In this document: positions 46,197-58,500 of the stretch, piece by piece
How positions within the stretch are numbered: the stretch's first letter is position 1
How the letters are laid out: each line of letters begins with the position of its first letter
DNA from: Trichoplax sp. H2
Taxonomy: Eukaryota; Placozoa; Uniplacotomia; Trichoplacea
DNA: 64,000 bases
Assembly: GCA_003344405.1 (NCBI GenBank)
Contig: NOWV01000015.1
Coordinates: forward strand, 1 to 64,000
Direction: 5' to 3'
Notes under the pieces: model-generated
What the model was told of the DNA's origin: nothing
What the model saw: only the letters and a program-made list of their open reading frames with translations
The model's database searches: none
Program-made: the position numbers and the translations under genes

Positions 46197-49100
46197 GTTC
46201 TTGATTCGTTGTCCTTTACAATATTGAAACAGTCTCGCATGAATTTTTTTACAGAATCTCACAGAAGCTCATTATATAATCTCCATCTATTTTATTTTGA
46301 TATTATATATTTCATTGTATGTAGTACGCTTCAAGAGCTCTTACGGTATCTGAAACTATTCTCTTTATAAAGATGATAGTACTAGATTGCACCTAAATAT
46401 TGACTAATACAATCTCAATTATCGTTAATAACATGTAGAATTTCTACGTAAGAAAAGCAGTAATCGTTCTTCTTGGATAAAGAATAACTTATCTGATATT
46501 GGTTAACTAGCTAGGATATTAGAGATATCAGTAGCTATGATCACCCTTAAACTTAGTTGATCACATTTGTTGCAGACGAAAGTATATATTGGTCAAGAGC
46601 TCCATGCACTTTGTAAACAAATCAATTTGAGATGAAATTATGTATGATGAGCAGTATCGAAATATAGTTAAAGCTATTTTATTACGCGCATAGTCATTAA
46701 ATCGTCAAATAAACTAAAAAATTTTCGAATACAGAATTAAGACAATTTACCGCATTATTTCTTGTATTAACATGCTGCATGAAGCATTTTCTCTCAAAAA
46801 GAGTGCTTTGTGCAGAATTAATAATTTAAATTTCTTATATCGTTATATTAGAAAACAGATATATAATACTATTACATAATAGAATTTATTTCCAATTATC
46901 TATTATAATTGCTAGTAATCAAGTTCACATAGTATGCTTTTTGAAGTAAGCATAGAATTAAAATCTTAGCTTATACCTAAGTAATGAACTATAGTACTGA
47001 AAAATTTAGTTACTAACTTGTTCTTTTACTTCAGAATATAATTGTTAATAAATAAGGAGTCCACACATTTATCTGTAGAAGCAGTTACTGTATCTATATC
47101 TCGTGGATCTCTCGTAGACCAACCAGAAAACAATCTTGCTAACGAAAACAACTGTTGAGAACTTCCCCTGTAATTATCCGATCATTATCTTCTACGAAAT
47201 ACTATTAAATATCAGCCTTTCTGTACTATAGCAACAAAGAATTTTATGGTCTTACAAATGAATACAAGAACAATATTACTTATGCTCAATTTTCAATTAT
47301 ATCAAATTTTTACAAATTCGATCTAAATAAACAACTATAGAGGAAAAAATGTTATGAATTCCGAGAAAACTGATAATAGTAAAACAAAAAACAAATATCA
47401 TCATTCAGTCATATAACAACAAGTTCATGATTCTTTATGTCTATTTAATCTTCTATGTATTTAATTAGTAACGATTAGCAATTTTAATAAATGTAACTCT
47501 GGCTGATTAATTTGCTACATCTATTATCTACTTTCATGGATAGAACTCAAACTAGCAAAATCACCAATTAAAAAAATCCCTATAGTTTAGCAAGAAGAAG
47601 AAAACTAAAAGCTAAATAACGTCCTACATAATAGCACTGAAAGTACTTTAGCTCATGCCAACACTTGCCTAATAATCTTCACTTTCCACAGTAGATTCTA
47701 AATAACTAGTCATTTTAAAGTTTAATCTTCTGTTATACGGTATTCAAATCTAAATATCGGCATTGATAGAATGCAATTTTTTCAATTACATTAGGAAGGA
47801 TTACATCTTTCTTTAATTTAAGACCGGTTATGCTAACTCTAGAATATAGAATGTATTTTGAGAGAACTTCAAGCGCAAAAAATCCGGTCGCCATAAATAT
47901 TTTACACACGCGAATATAAATTAAAATTTAAAATTGACTGTAATATCATACCCAAATTCTTACTAGATTTATGCAGTCTGTGTCTTATAAATAAAAATAT
48001 AATTTAAATGGAAAATAGTTCTAGAAAATAGACAGATTGCAGCTATCGTACCACATAAATTTTCTAAATGGCATAACAGTAGTTAATTGATAGAGCGAGT
48101 CACTTTAAATTTTCAAGATATACTTTATCTACAAAGGGCGATCATTACAGCGATTGTAGAAATTTTATCTTCCCATAGGTTCTATTGAATATGTAACAAT
48201 TTATCAATAGCTTGTTAAAATAAAGCCTTGCGCTTTTGAAAGCAAATAATCAAACATAGTACAATTAATTGATTTCGATTAATCTGAAATATAAACATAG
48301 TCTAGGTAGATATCGTCCGTGTGCAAATATATTTTATCGACAATCACATCAAATCGAAATAGTATCCGTAGAGAATGCGTCTATAATTATACTTAAGCTA
48401 TTCTACTTAGGTACTGAGGTTGATTTTATAACATGCAATACAAGTTGCTAATTACCTATCGATTGAACTGAGTTTACCGCCATAATTTACATTTATTCAA
48501 GAAATTACTCATTTTTGGTATAGTGCATCATTAAGGTTGAGTGAGAAATTTCACCCAATGTCCTTACCAACGTATCATTTATCCGTTAGTATAATTTGAG
48601 ATTTTTATACTATTATTGAGTAAACAATTTTATTTACACGATTCTCCAGCTAATGCCTGTGCTGAGTCCCGCGAATGGAGAGTATTAGCCTATAAGTACA
48701 TGAAATGGAAAATAAAATCCTAACATATCGACTTATCCTCGTCCATCGAATCCACGTATATCACATTGATAATATAATTAATGGTACAGTATAGTCCTTG
48801 ACCTGTACAAGATGAGAATTTACATCTCCGTAAAAAACAAAGCAATCATCTTGCAATGATCGGGCAAATTACAGCACAATATTAAGTTGAAATATCACAA
48901 AAACGAATGGAGAATCTGCTTGACGAAGATCATTAATGATACGTTATAGTTTCATCATCTAGACAACATAGGAACTTACAGCTTTGTAAGAATTAAAGTA
49001 ATCTTGAAACGATTCTACAAATTGCAGCACAACATTAAGTTGAAATACCACCGAAACGAATAGAGTAAAACATCTAGCATCACTTAGATTATGATAATTG

Positions 49101-49530
49101 TACAAAATTTAAATACCGATCAACTGCGGTGTCCTGTCTTTACTATATCAAACACGTTCACAGGGAAGGCTAACATATACGAAAAACATGACAATTAAAG
49201 TCATCTGAAATATTTGTGATTACCAATGTTTTCTAAAATTGAAACGTTATACCGATGGAATGTACTTTCATCATCAATTCCATGGCCAATCGTACTAATG
49301 ATTGATCAGCAAAGATATTTATGAAAGACTTTTAAGCTACACCACTTGAGCCTTCAATATATCGCTATTAATATAATCGTTCGAAATGGGCTATCCTAAT
49401 TCTTCTTGGAAGAGAGGTAATTGTGGTACTGACTTTACAAAATGGATATACAGTACAGTAAGCATATCGCTCCATCTCATTGACTGGAATAGAGTAGTGT
49501 CATGGTTGAAGTTGTTGCTATTGCTAATAA
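46197..49530. other. Intergenic, no gene recognised
   Basis: 3.3 kb of AT-rich sequence. The only structure noted is a direct repeat of about 48 bp (48869-48915 and 49018-49065, sharing attaagttgaaat and cgaat). A 60-codon plus-strand frame at 48269-48451 has no support. Confidence 0.45.
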
Positions 49531-51874
49531 TTAACTACTCATATTAATCTGCGAGACAAGTCTTGCATTGCTTAATTGGTCTAATCTCTCAGCAATGGCT
49601 CCCAAACCTGCTGATATCAAAGCATTCATGAGGAAGCCAACATAGGCATTTTGTGGTTGAGTTTCTTTCCAATAATGAAGCATTGCAAAGCAACGTTGAT
49701 CTGTAGTAGTTTGATCCACTTCTATTTTTTTCAAATCCTCAAACTCTAGATTTAATTGAATTCCAACATCCTTCCAATCAGTTCCAATGCTTCCGTAAAT
49801 ATCTCTAAAAAAGCATTTCGCTGAAGTACAATTAATTTGCAGTTAAAATAATGCCCTTAATAACGTTATAATCCATGTAATACGAGCATGTTTGATTAAG
49901 ATAAAAGGTAATGGAAGAGATGTCTATCTCATTGGATACAGACAAGATTAGTAAATAGTGAGGTAGATAGAGTTAAGTGTAGTCTTTCATCATGGTAAGC
50001 CTCTTAACAACGACTAACAGCACGTTCTACTTTCAAAATAGAGTATAGCAAGAATTGTCTTTTATCGCATACAGACGAGACTAGTTAAGAGTTATGTGTA
50101 GTCCTTAATTGTGGTAAGCCTGCAAACACCAAGTCACTATTCAAAAATAGAGTACTCGTATAACAAGAATTGTCTTGTATAGCATACAGACAAGACTAGC
50201 CCAGAGTTATATGTAGTCCTTGATTATGGTAAGCCTACAAGCACCAAGTAACTACTCAAAAATAGAAAACTCGTATAACAAAAATTGTCTTTTATCGCAT
50301 GCAGACAAGACTAGCCAAGAGTTATGTGTAGTCCTTGATTGTGGTAAGCCTACAAACACCAAGTAACTACTCAAAAATAGAGTATAACAAGAATTGTCTT
50401 CTATCGCATACAGACTTATGTGTAGTCCTTGATTGTGGTAAGCCTACTAACGCCAAGTAACTACTTAAAAGTAGAGCACAGAAAGATTTACTGGATTGCC
50501 ATCTGTAGCCTGCAGACAAAACTCGTCAAGGGTGGTAGATAGTTATGTGCAATCCTTCATTCTTGAAGCCTATGAACGACTACTTATAGCATGGAACTAC
50601 TTTTAAAAACAGAGTAGAACAAGATTTACCGGGTTGTCTGCTATCGTATACAGACAAGACTAGTTTAGAGTGAGGTAGACAGAGTTGTAGGTAGAGATTC
50701 ATTGTGGTAAGTCTATCAACACCAAGTAATTACTTAAAAAATAGACTACAGAAGCATTTACCGGATTGTTATCTGTAGCGTAAAGACAAGAGTCACAAGA
50801 CTCATTAGAGAGGTAGTTAGAGTTATGTTTAGTCCTCGATGATTGTAAGCCTATTAGCGACTACGATCAGCAAGGAACTACTTCAAAAATAGAGTACAGT
50901 AAACTTTACCGGATTGTCGAAGATGCGAAGCCGTATTCTCTTGATAGTCGAAATCTTCATCACCACTTTCTTCAGACTCTTCTATAACAGCCATATAGAA
51001 GACAGGAGTAAGTTAGAAATAGAGCAAAGACATCGTATTACAACTATTATGGTGAGAATAATAAATGCTTTCGTTCAAAGTTTGAAGGAGACAACAAAGT
51101 GATTCCATTATTCACTGCAGTCATCTTCTTTTCAACTGTTGGGGTAAACTATACCATTTTGAATTTGAATTTTTTTACGTGTTATTCTGCCACCACAACT
51201 TTACTAATAAAAATGATAAATTGCTATCAAAGACGTACAACGCTTCTATATTATTATGGCTGATTATGCCTCCTACTTTACACAAGCATTGAATGTAGGT
51301 GAAAGACAGTCATAGCCTGTGCTTTTACCATTTTTATATACTGTCTATCAACGGACTGCTGATTCCATCAAATTCATTTCATGCACTGAATTAACACTAC
51401 TGTATTTATCTCTGGATGCTAAGATCTACTGTAGTCTACTAGGAAAGTCGTTTTATGCTATTCTAGTATTTGATCCATGTCGAGTGTCCTGTCTGACGGT
51501 GCTCATTTACCTGATGGCATCCTGGCGTCTACTTCCAACTGAGTTGCTAAATCTCTTAGTCCTGCTCGCCTAATTGCGTTGACAATCTTGTCAAAATCCG
51601 ATTCAAATTTTCTCAATAAAAACAAGGTAACAAATTTGGTGACCACTTCTGGCATAGGCTGTTGTTGACTACAACGCAAGAGGCCTTCCTTTTCTAAACT
51701 AGTGACCACTTTATCAGCTAAAAGGTGAGTTAGCATAACAGAAAGACGTTCTTGAGTTAAACTACTCCTTAGACTGGCTAAATTTTGACGTAAAGCAAGG
51801 CCTTTATAGCTCGATTGGTCCATCAGATAGGTAAAATTGCGATGATTGTGTGCTTTGGAAGCAATCTCGGCCAT
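49531..51874 (-). CDS. CARD-linker-Death adaptor-like protein, three exons
   Basis: Exons 51874-51511, 50981-50910 and 49802-49531; 708 nt, 235 residues, phase-1 introns. CARD in exon 1 (LRQNLASLRSSLTQERLSVM, LTHLLADKVVTSLEKEGLL, DKIVNAIRRAGLRDLATQLE). Exon 2 is an acidic linker (ESEESGDEDFDYQENT). Exon 3 is a Death domain (IGTDWKDVGIQLNLEFEDLK ... MNALISAGLGAIAERLDQLS). CARD followed by Death in a protein of this size is the architecture of vertebrate RAIDD/CRADD, which links Death-domain platforms to a caspase. I note the architecture only and do not claim orthology. The last acceptor (TTTTTAGAG) has two candidate AGs; only the second keeps the frame. Intron 2 carries a tandem repeat array. 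Confidence 0.68.
49925..50905. repeat. Tandem array of about eight units of 84-143 bp
   Basis: Units share gtagtccttgattgtggtaa, caagtaactactcaaaaata and acagacaagact. Anchors at about 49980, 50099, 50213, 50329, 50413, 50548, 50691 and 50829. Several units contain tttaccggattgt, which is the minus-strand end of the neighbouring coding exon plus its GT donor (50904-50917), so the array seems to have grown from the exon-intron border. Confidence 0.8.
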
Positions 51875-52295
51875 GTTGCTTTTCAGTAAGCCGATCCAAG
51901 GCGATCAAGATTTAAAAGTGAGATTTTGCAATCCACAACTAGTGGCACAAACAGTCTTTTGAAATATTCAATGGGTAAGGAGGAAAACAACTGGCTAGCA
52001 AAGGTTTATGAGCACTTGGAATGGAAGACTTTAATTAATGATGGCCAATTCGACGAAGGCTTCCAACTCTCTCGTATGGGCTGTATGTAGTCTAGAACGG
52101 CAGCGCTAAGGCTGTTATTAATGACTGCTCACGAGTGATTGTTAGTAGAAACAGTATGCCGCTAAGTACTATACTGAACACAATATAGCGGTTGAATACG
52201 GCAAGAGCACTTTATTGAAGGCGTTCTCTTACTTTCCGTATACTGTCATGGCTGTCTCGACTTCTTCATCACCAGTTTTAATCGACTATTTTCAA
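51875..52295. other. 5' flank of the CARD-Death gene
   Basis: Less AT-rich than the left half of the window. It should hold the promoter of the minus-strand CARD-Death gene. No defined element seen. Confidence 0.4.
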
Positions 52296-53545
52296 TTAAC
52301 GAGCTTGTCTATGAAGGCATTTTATTCATCTGATTAGCTTGATTCTATAGCATTCGTCCTCATAAAATCCATTACAATTTCAAACCTGTCAGTGCAGTAC
52401 TAAGCTGATTTCATTAACCCTACAGCATAGCAATGCATTTTATCCATGACGGAATCAGTGCTTGGCTTTGTAACTTCTTCCAGAATCAATACTCTTCCAT
52501 TTACAGACTTTGACTTTCGTTTTCATCCATCTGTTGGGTGATAATCGTAAAGTCAAAGTCTGCAACTCCAACTCGAATCATTTTGACCGTAAAACGTTCC
52601 AATAGCGCTCATTTTGGACCATTATAGCCATACAAAATCCGATATTTCAGGCAGAGCTGAAACTACTGATGTATCAAAATGGCTGAGCAAAGGGATAGAA
52701 CAACTGTGACCTAGCTGTTTGGATTAATTATTAAAGAACTTGTCAATGGAGGCATTTTATTCATCTGATCAGCTTGATTCATTGCAATTCAAACCAGTCA
52801 GTGCAGTACTAAGCTGATTTCATTAACCCAACGGCATAGCAATGCATTTTTTCCATGACGGAATCAGTGCTTGGCTTTGTAACTTCTTCCAGAATCAAAA
52901 CTCTTCCCTTTGCAGACTTTGACTTTCGGTTTCATCCATCTGTTGGGTGATAATCGTCAAGTCAAAGTCTGTAACTCCAACTTGAATCGTTTTGACCATA
53001 AAACGTTCCAATACTGCTCATTTTTGGGCCATTATAGCCATACAAAATCCGATATTTCAGGTAGAGCGGATACTGCTGATGTATCAAAATGGCTGAGCAA
53101 GGGGATAGAACAACTGTGACCTAGCTGTTTGGATTAATTATTAACGAGCTTGTCAATGGAGGCATTTTATTCATCTGATCAGCTTGATTCATTGTAATTC
53201 AAACCAGTCAGTGCAGTACTAAGCTGATTTCATTAACCCAACGGCATAGCAATGCATTTTTTCCATGACGGAATCAGTGCTCTGATTTGCAACTTCTTGC
53301 AGAATCAAAACGCTTCCATTTGCAGACTTTGACTTTCGGTTTCATCCATCTGTTGGGTGATAGTCGTCAAGTCAAAGTCTGCAACTCCAAATTGAATCGT
53401 TTTGACCATAAAACCTTCTAATACTGCTCATTTGGGGCCATTATAGCCATACAAAATCCGATATTTCAGGTAGAGCGGATACTGCTGATGTATCAAAATG
53501 GCTGAGCAAGGGGATAGAACAACTGTGACCTAGCTGTTTGAATTA
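52296..53545. repeat. Three tandem copies of a 410-bp unit with a hairpin
   Basis: Copies end at the string caactgtgacctagctgttt at 52701, 53111 and 53520 (spacings 410 and 409). Each holds a perfect inverted repeat, cagactttgactt / aagtcaaagtctg, with a loop of about 32 nt. Minus-strand frames across the hairpin give similar peptides (VGVTDFDLTIITQQMDETES in one copy) that break at different points, so coding is possible but unproven. Confidence 0.82.
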
Positions 53546-53930
53546 TTAATAGCATGATCTGAAGAATTGCAACCGATATGAATAGCTTTGCTCTTAGTGG
53601 TTTTTAAACTGGAGAAATTGGCATCGTTGCAGTTTGGCACTGACGATGCAGGTCGATATTCTACGTATCATGGCCAGTCAATGGCTGGCGGCTTCCTTTC
53701 TTCATCCATTATGACTGTCTACGTCGTACAGTATACGAGTAGCATCGATGAATAAATTCACAACAGAGCAAAGAATAATATCCCAAGCGTTGATCCATTA
53801 ACAAATTAGTTCAGCAGGTAGAATAGAGAGAATATCGAGCGACAGTAGCATTATTGATAAAGAAAGCAAAGTCGCCAGCCAATGTGCTAGTCCTTGTACG
53901 TAGAAATGGCTGACATTGGAGGAGAAATCA

Positions 53931-54161
53931 TCATCGGCTTGGATATCCAGTTGGCGATTGATTGACGACGAAATCAGTTCCCTTCTTGGGGAAGTTCATG
54001 AGCATCTCTTGGTAAATTATTCTCATGAATTCTAGTGGAAGAGATGGTAGTCGATTTCCATGAATGAGCGTCAACAAGAAAAGGGCATAGGCCAGTTTCG
54101 ACTGGAAGGAGAGGTAAACTGTCCACTCAAGTCTACAGCATTGACCCTGGAAGCATTCCAT
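53931..54161 (-). CDS. Possible coding exon, unidentified
   Basis: 76 codons, ATG to TGA, in a less AT-rich stretch. It contains LAYALFLLTLIHGNRLPSLP and FMRIIYQEMLMNFPKK, a plausible hydrophobic-helical segment. No family recognised, no flanking splice sites checked with confidence. May be chance. Confidence 0.25.
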   Translation of the reverse strand: MECFQGQCCRLEWTVYLSFQSKLAYALFLLTLIHGNRLPSLPLEFMRIIYQEMLMNFPKKGTDFVVNQSPTGYPSR

Positions 54162-54862
54162 ATTTTGCCAGTTTGCTCATGCCACCTTAACACTATACTA
54201 TAAAGTTGTGGCAAGCAATGGCCAGTGTCGGAAAATTACAGTCCAGAACAAACTCTGACAACAGCCAGTACTGAAAGATTCTAAAATAAGGGATTAAACG
54301 ATTCTATGCTACTTTAAGAACCTTGAGCAATAGAAGGATCCATGACCAAGTACTATATATGGAGAGCGTAGTAGCGCAATTAGATATCATACAGCGTACA
54401 ATCTAGCGAAGCAAAACCATTGGCGCTTATAGAACAATTTGACGACGCTGGTTGATTTTGGAAATGAGCAGCTTGTAAATTCTTGCAGATGGGGTTTGAC
54501 TTCTGCTGGACCATAAGCTAATCATTTGCACCGTACTGTGGCCAAAGTGGTCACAATAATATCATAAGCAAGATAGCTTAATGATAAATAGTGGTCCTCA
54601 TTAGATAAGGTTAAGGCCATCGTATAAAAAGGCTGGAGTTATTAGCGAAGTTGTCGTTGGACTCATTTTCGATCTGAGGACAAGGGCGACCATATCCAAA
54701 CTGCTACATCTATTTCATCTTTTGGTGGCGTTTTGAATGATTCATCTACTTGACTACAGCCTCGATAGGAATTAGAAAGCTTGACTGTCGTAGTCGATAA
54801 TTAAAAGGAAAGTTTAACTCCATTCTTACCCTATCCATCCCTACACGCTATTGCTGTGCTGG

Positions 54863-55564
54863 ATGATCGAAATGAGCTACGATGACGGAGTCAGTCAAGC
54901 CGAGTATTGCCAACTCATTCAAAAACTAAAAGAAATTCAAGCCAATAAAGAAGAACTTACACGCAATCTACAGGATATAGAATATCAAATTTATTGTCGG
55001 GAACGAAAATTATTCCAAACCAGTCGAAAATTTGGCAATGTAGCCACCGGATTGAAAGTCCAAGCCATTTTCAACGACAGCAGTCAACATGAAAGCGACA
55101 AGAGTTCAATGTGTAGTACAGATTGCTGCAAATATGGTCGTCAACGCGCTGAACGCAGTCACAGTAGCCTTGATGCTGGCGACGATTGCATGAACTTGAG
55201 TCGTAATAGTCCTGGACAAGAAGGAGCGATGAAAGACGAATTTATTTTCTCCTTGTCGTCCATGACCTCGCCAATCTATCAAGATTACTATGCCCATCAA
55301 GATGATGACTCTCACGACATGGACAATTCATCGTGTTCAGACCAGCACCATAGGACGAATAGCGGTTCGCAGTTATCTCCTCCATTCCATGCTCAAAAGA
55401 AAAGATGGCAAGGTCGTACGAGTTATGATCAAGTACAGGACTTGAGCGAGACGATGAGTAGCCATTCTTCGTCAGTACCATTCAATGATGGCCCCGACAC
55501 GCTGCAAAGGAATAATCGACATGGCAATGACCATCGAACGTCGCAGGAAAGCCCACAAGCTTAG
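54863..55564 (+). CDS. Putative Eaf6/MEAF6-like coiled-coil protein, intronless
   Basis: 233 residues from the first ATG (54863). A second in-frame ATG at 54872 has a better start context (purine at -3) and would give 230. Residues about 12-65 read KLKEIQANKEELTRNLQDIE, YQIYCRERKLFQTSRKFGNV, TGLK, which follows the Eaf6/MEAF6 pattern: coiled coil, E-x-Q-I-Y-x-x-E, then G-N-V/I-x-x-G. Known Eaf6 is a small subunit of NuA4/TIP60 and MOZ/HBO1 histone acetyltransferase complexes. The rest is a low-complexity Ser/Asp/His-rich tail, longer than and unlike typical MEAF6. There are no introns and GC is higher than the flanks. AATAAA lies at about 55975. Could also be an unrelated coiled-coil protein. 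Confidence 0.5.
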   Translation: MIEMSYDDGVSQAEYCQLIQKLKEIQANKEELTRNLQDIEYQIYCRERKLFQTSRKFGNVATGLKVQAIFNDSSQHESDKSSMCSTDCCKYGRQRAERSHSSLDAGDDCMNLSRNSPGQEGAMKDEFIFSLSSMTSPIYQDYYAHQDDDSHDMDNSSCSDQHHRTNSGSQLSPPFHAQKKRWQGRTSYDQVQDLSETMSSHSSSVPFNDGPDTLQRNNRHGNDHRTSQESPQA

Positions 55565-58500
55565 TCCATAAATGGTAGCGAATTTGATCAAGCAAGCTTA
55601 TCGCTCGCAGAATCATGATGGTCATTTTCTACCTTTGGAATGGATCACGTCGATCAATGCAAAGGTCATAAATTCTAATAATAAGAACGAGTGCAACACT
55701 AATCCAAGCTGTTAATTCAATTTTGTTCTGTTGTATGTCTAAATTAGAAAATGTGATTTACTGGAAGCAATACTCTTACCAATGCAATGATGCAATTACT
55801 TATCGTTTCGATTCGTGAACGTAACTCTTTGAACAGGTGGACTCCATTTTTAGGGTATCAGTCTCCACCTTGATTGACTTCACTGCTAGAATGATAGAAA
55901 TGGGATCGGAATTGCAATTTGCTTGGCACATTAGTATGAATAAGTTGTAGGGAAGTATTGAATTCTAGAGAATCAATAAAACTTTGATGTAAAAATAGAG
56001 TAACCGATTGTTCTCCACCTTACTCGAGTTTACGTTCAAAGGGATCATTTGTACATTTTTGTAGTATTCATTCAGCCCAAAGGCTGTCATAATCACCAAG
56101 TGTTTTCTTGCTACTTTCTAGATAATTGAAAACTATTCTTGCCATGCTAATAATTGTTGTTATTTTGTAAACTCTAAGTATGATGAATTATTATGAAGCA
56201 AGGATGATTGATTGCACATTACTGCAATATTGATCCATTTGTCACTGCACTACCAACCTACAGTACAGTGTATGTGTTGGTTGCATTCCTTTAAGTTAAT
56301 ATGAGATGGCTAATTGGAATCATTGACAAATAAATATTTTTTGTGCTTTACAGTACGTTCTATTTCAATGATTAGCATGTTCTCTAATGGTCATGCACTA
56401 CAGGTAGAATGGCTAATTCAATTTTGCATGCGGATTATCGACAGTAGCAAGCCGTCTATTTTTGATGACCGAACTTGGACAGTTGTTGTAAAGAGGGAAG
56501 TAAAACGATAGAATATGACTCTATCATGGGTGATGGATAAGCAGTCATTAGCATCCTGGTGCAATGACTATCACTCTTTTACAGCTTCCTTCTTATTCAC
56601 TCCGAATCCGACAACAGTTCGTCTTGCCCAATCCGAATTCCAAAACACCAGTTTTTAACATCCAATCCATGCCGAATCCACAAAATACAATTTTCTAAAA
56701 TCCGACGAGCTATCATCTTGTACTGTATTGGGAAATGGATCCACTGCTGGTATGGTGCATCTTGAGGTTGGCCCGTGATACTTTGCATAAAATGCAGCTC
56801 GCACGTTGCTCAACATGGATTAAAAATTTTACTGTACATACTTCAGTAGAGATCAGGAGAACGGGCAAAGCAAAAGAAACATAGTAGAGCAACGCAATGA
56901 TGCAGCAGAGTAATCAAATGATTCTTTTACATCATAGCAGCTTCATACTATACAGACATTTCAATTTTCTCAATTGCTTAGTAAGGAATGATGAGGTGAA
57001 AATGTTACAGCTCAATATACCCGTATATTGACAGAATAGGTAAAGTAATACCACTGTCAAATAAGCTCACAAGGTATAAAATCTTATAAATTGCTTGGAT
57101 AAAAGTCAGGCAGATATGCACATTACACATGGACAGTTTAAATCTACCGTTAATAACTGCTTTTTTTCCCCTACACAATTGGTTATAACCTCAGCAATTT
57201 GTTAAGAATGACTAGAAGTTAATACGGTCGTTTCATTTGCATCCATAATACATGGTAATTGAACACTTGCACTGATAATTATTATTAATACTATAATTAA
57301 AGATCTTTTCACGTAACAAAATAATACTTTTCTCAAGAAAAAAAAGTGACAATAAGTAATATCAAGCTAAATGCCTGATCTGTACATGAATATGCGTATT
57401 AAGATAGAATTCCAAAGTCATCTGCAAGAAGCTGTTGATTTACAGCAAGATAGCGATGACGATAGCCTATATCGCATCCGAAAATTGAGTATACAAACCT
57501 ACTTTAGAGGTCAGTTGAAACTTTTTACTAATATGACTAATTGCAAGCTTAGTGAAATAAATAAATTAAAATATATTTGATAAACTACCTCTTTTCCTGG
57601 TATTATTGCTTAAGCAGTTATGACAGAACTACAGTACATATTTTAATGCGATTTTTAATCAATCATAGATCACCACATCATTGTATGACTCAGTCTATAG
57701 GTAATAATATTAAGCGATAGGAGATATTAAAGTGGTTCTATTGAAAAATAGGATGCTGTGATTAAATGACTTAAAATATCAAAATCGAACAAAATTAGCA
57801 ATACCGAAGCTACATAAATAAACATTAACAGCAACCAGTACATGATGGGAGTAAATGCTTTTAAATGCATTTTAATATCGTATCTCTATTTGCAATGATT
57901 GCGAGTTCTTGGAAATTTTATTTGTATGCCTTTTTATGATTGGACTGGCTACAGTTGTTTACTATTTACTATTGCGACCTGTTACTGTTGATATTGAAAG
58001 ACTGTGATATAAGTAAACTTGATCAAGTTTTTTACTTTAAAATTTTTGGTTTATTTAAACTGACCTTACATCGATCTTGAGCAGTTTAAAAGAACTCATT
58101 TTGCTTTAGCATTTCCCAACAAAACCGAATTTAGATTCATTTTTTTCCATTAGGATACTTATAAACCTCTTGGGGATCATCAAAATCTAAATCTAGCATA
58201 TCTGTAATAGGCGGTTACTGACATATATATGATCATGCAGAAATTCACTACGAACTATTAAATTTCTTATTTCTGATTTTTATGTGTACATGCTGGGCTA
58301 AAGGTACATAGATTCCCAGAAATTCTACTAGAATATTGTTTATCATACATATTACGTAATATCTTGTCATACATAATTTATAGATTCTACTGCCCTTCGC
58401 ACTTATAAACACTCTTCTCTTATTTACGTACATAAACGTGTCCGAGTAAGTCATAACATTATCATATGACTACCATGAGATGTTAATATCCTTTACAAGT

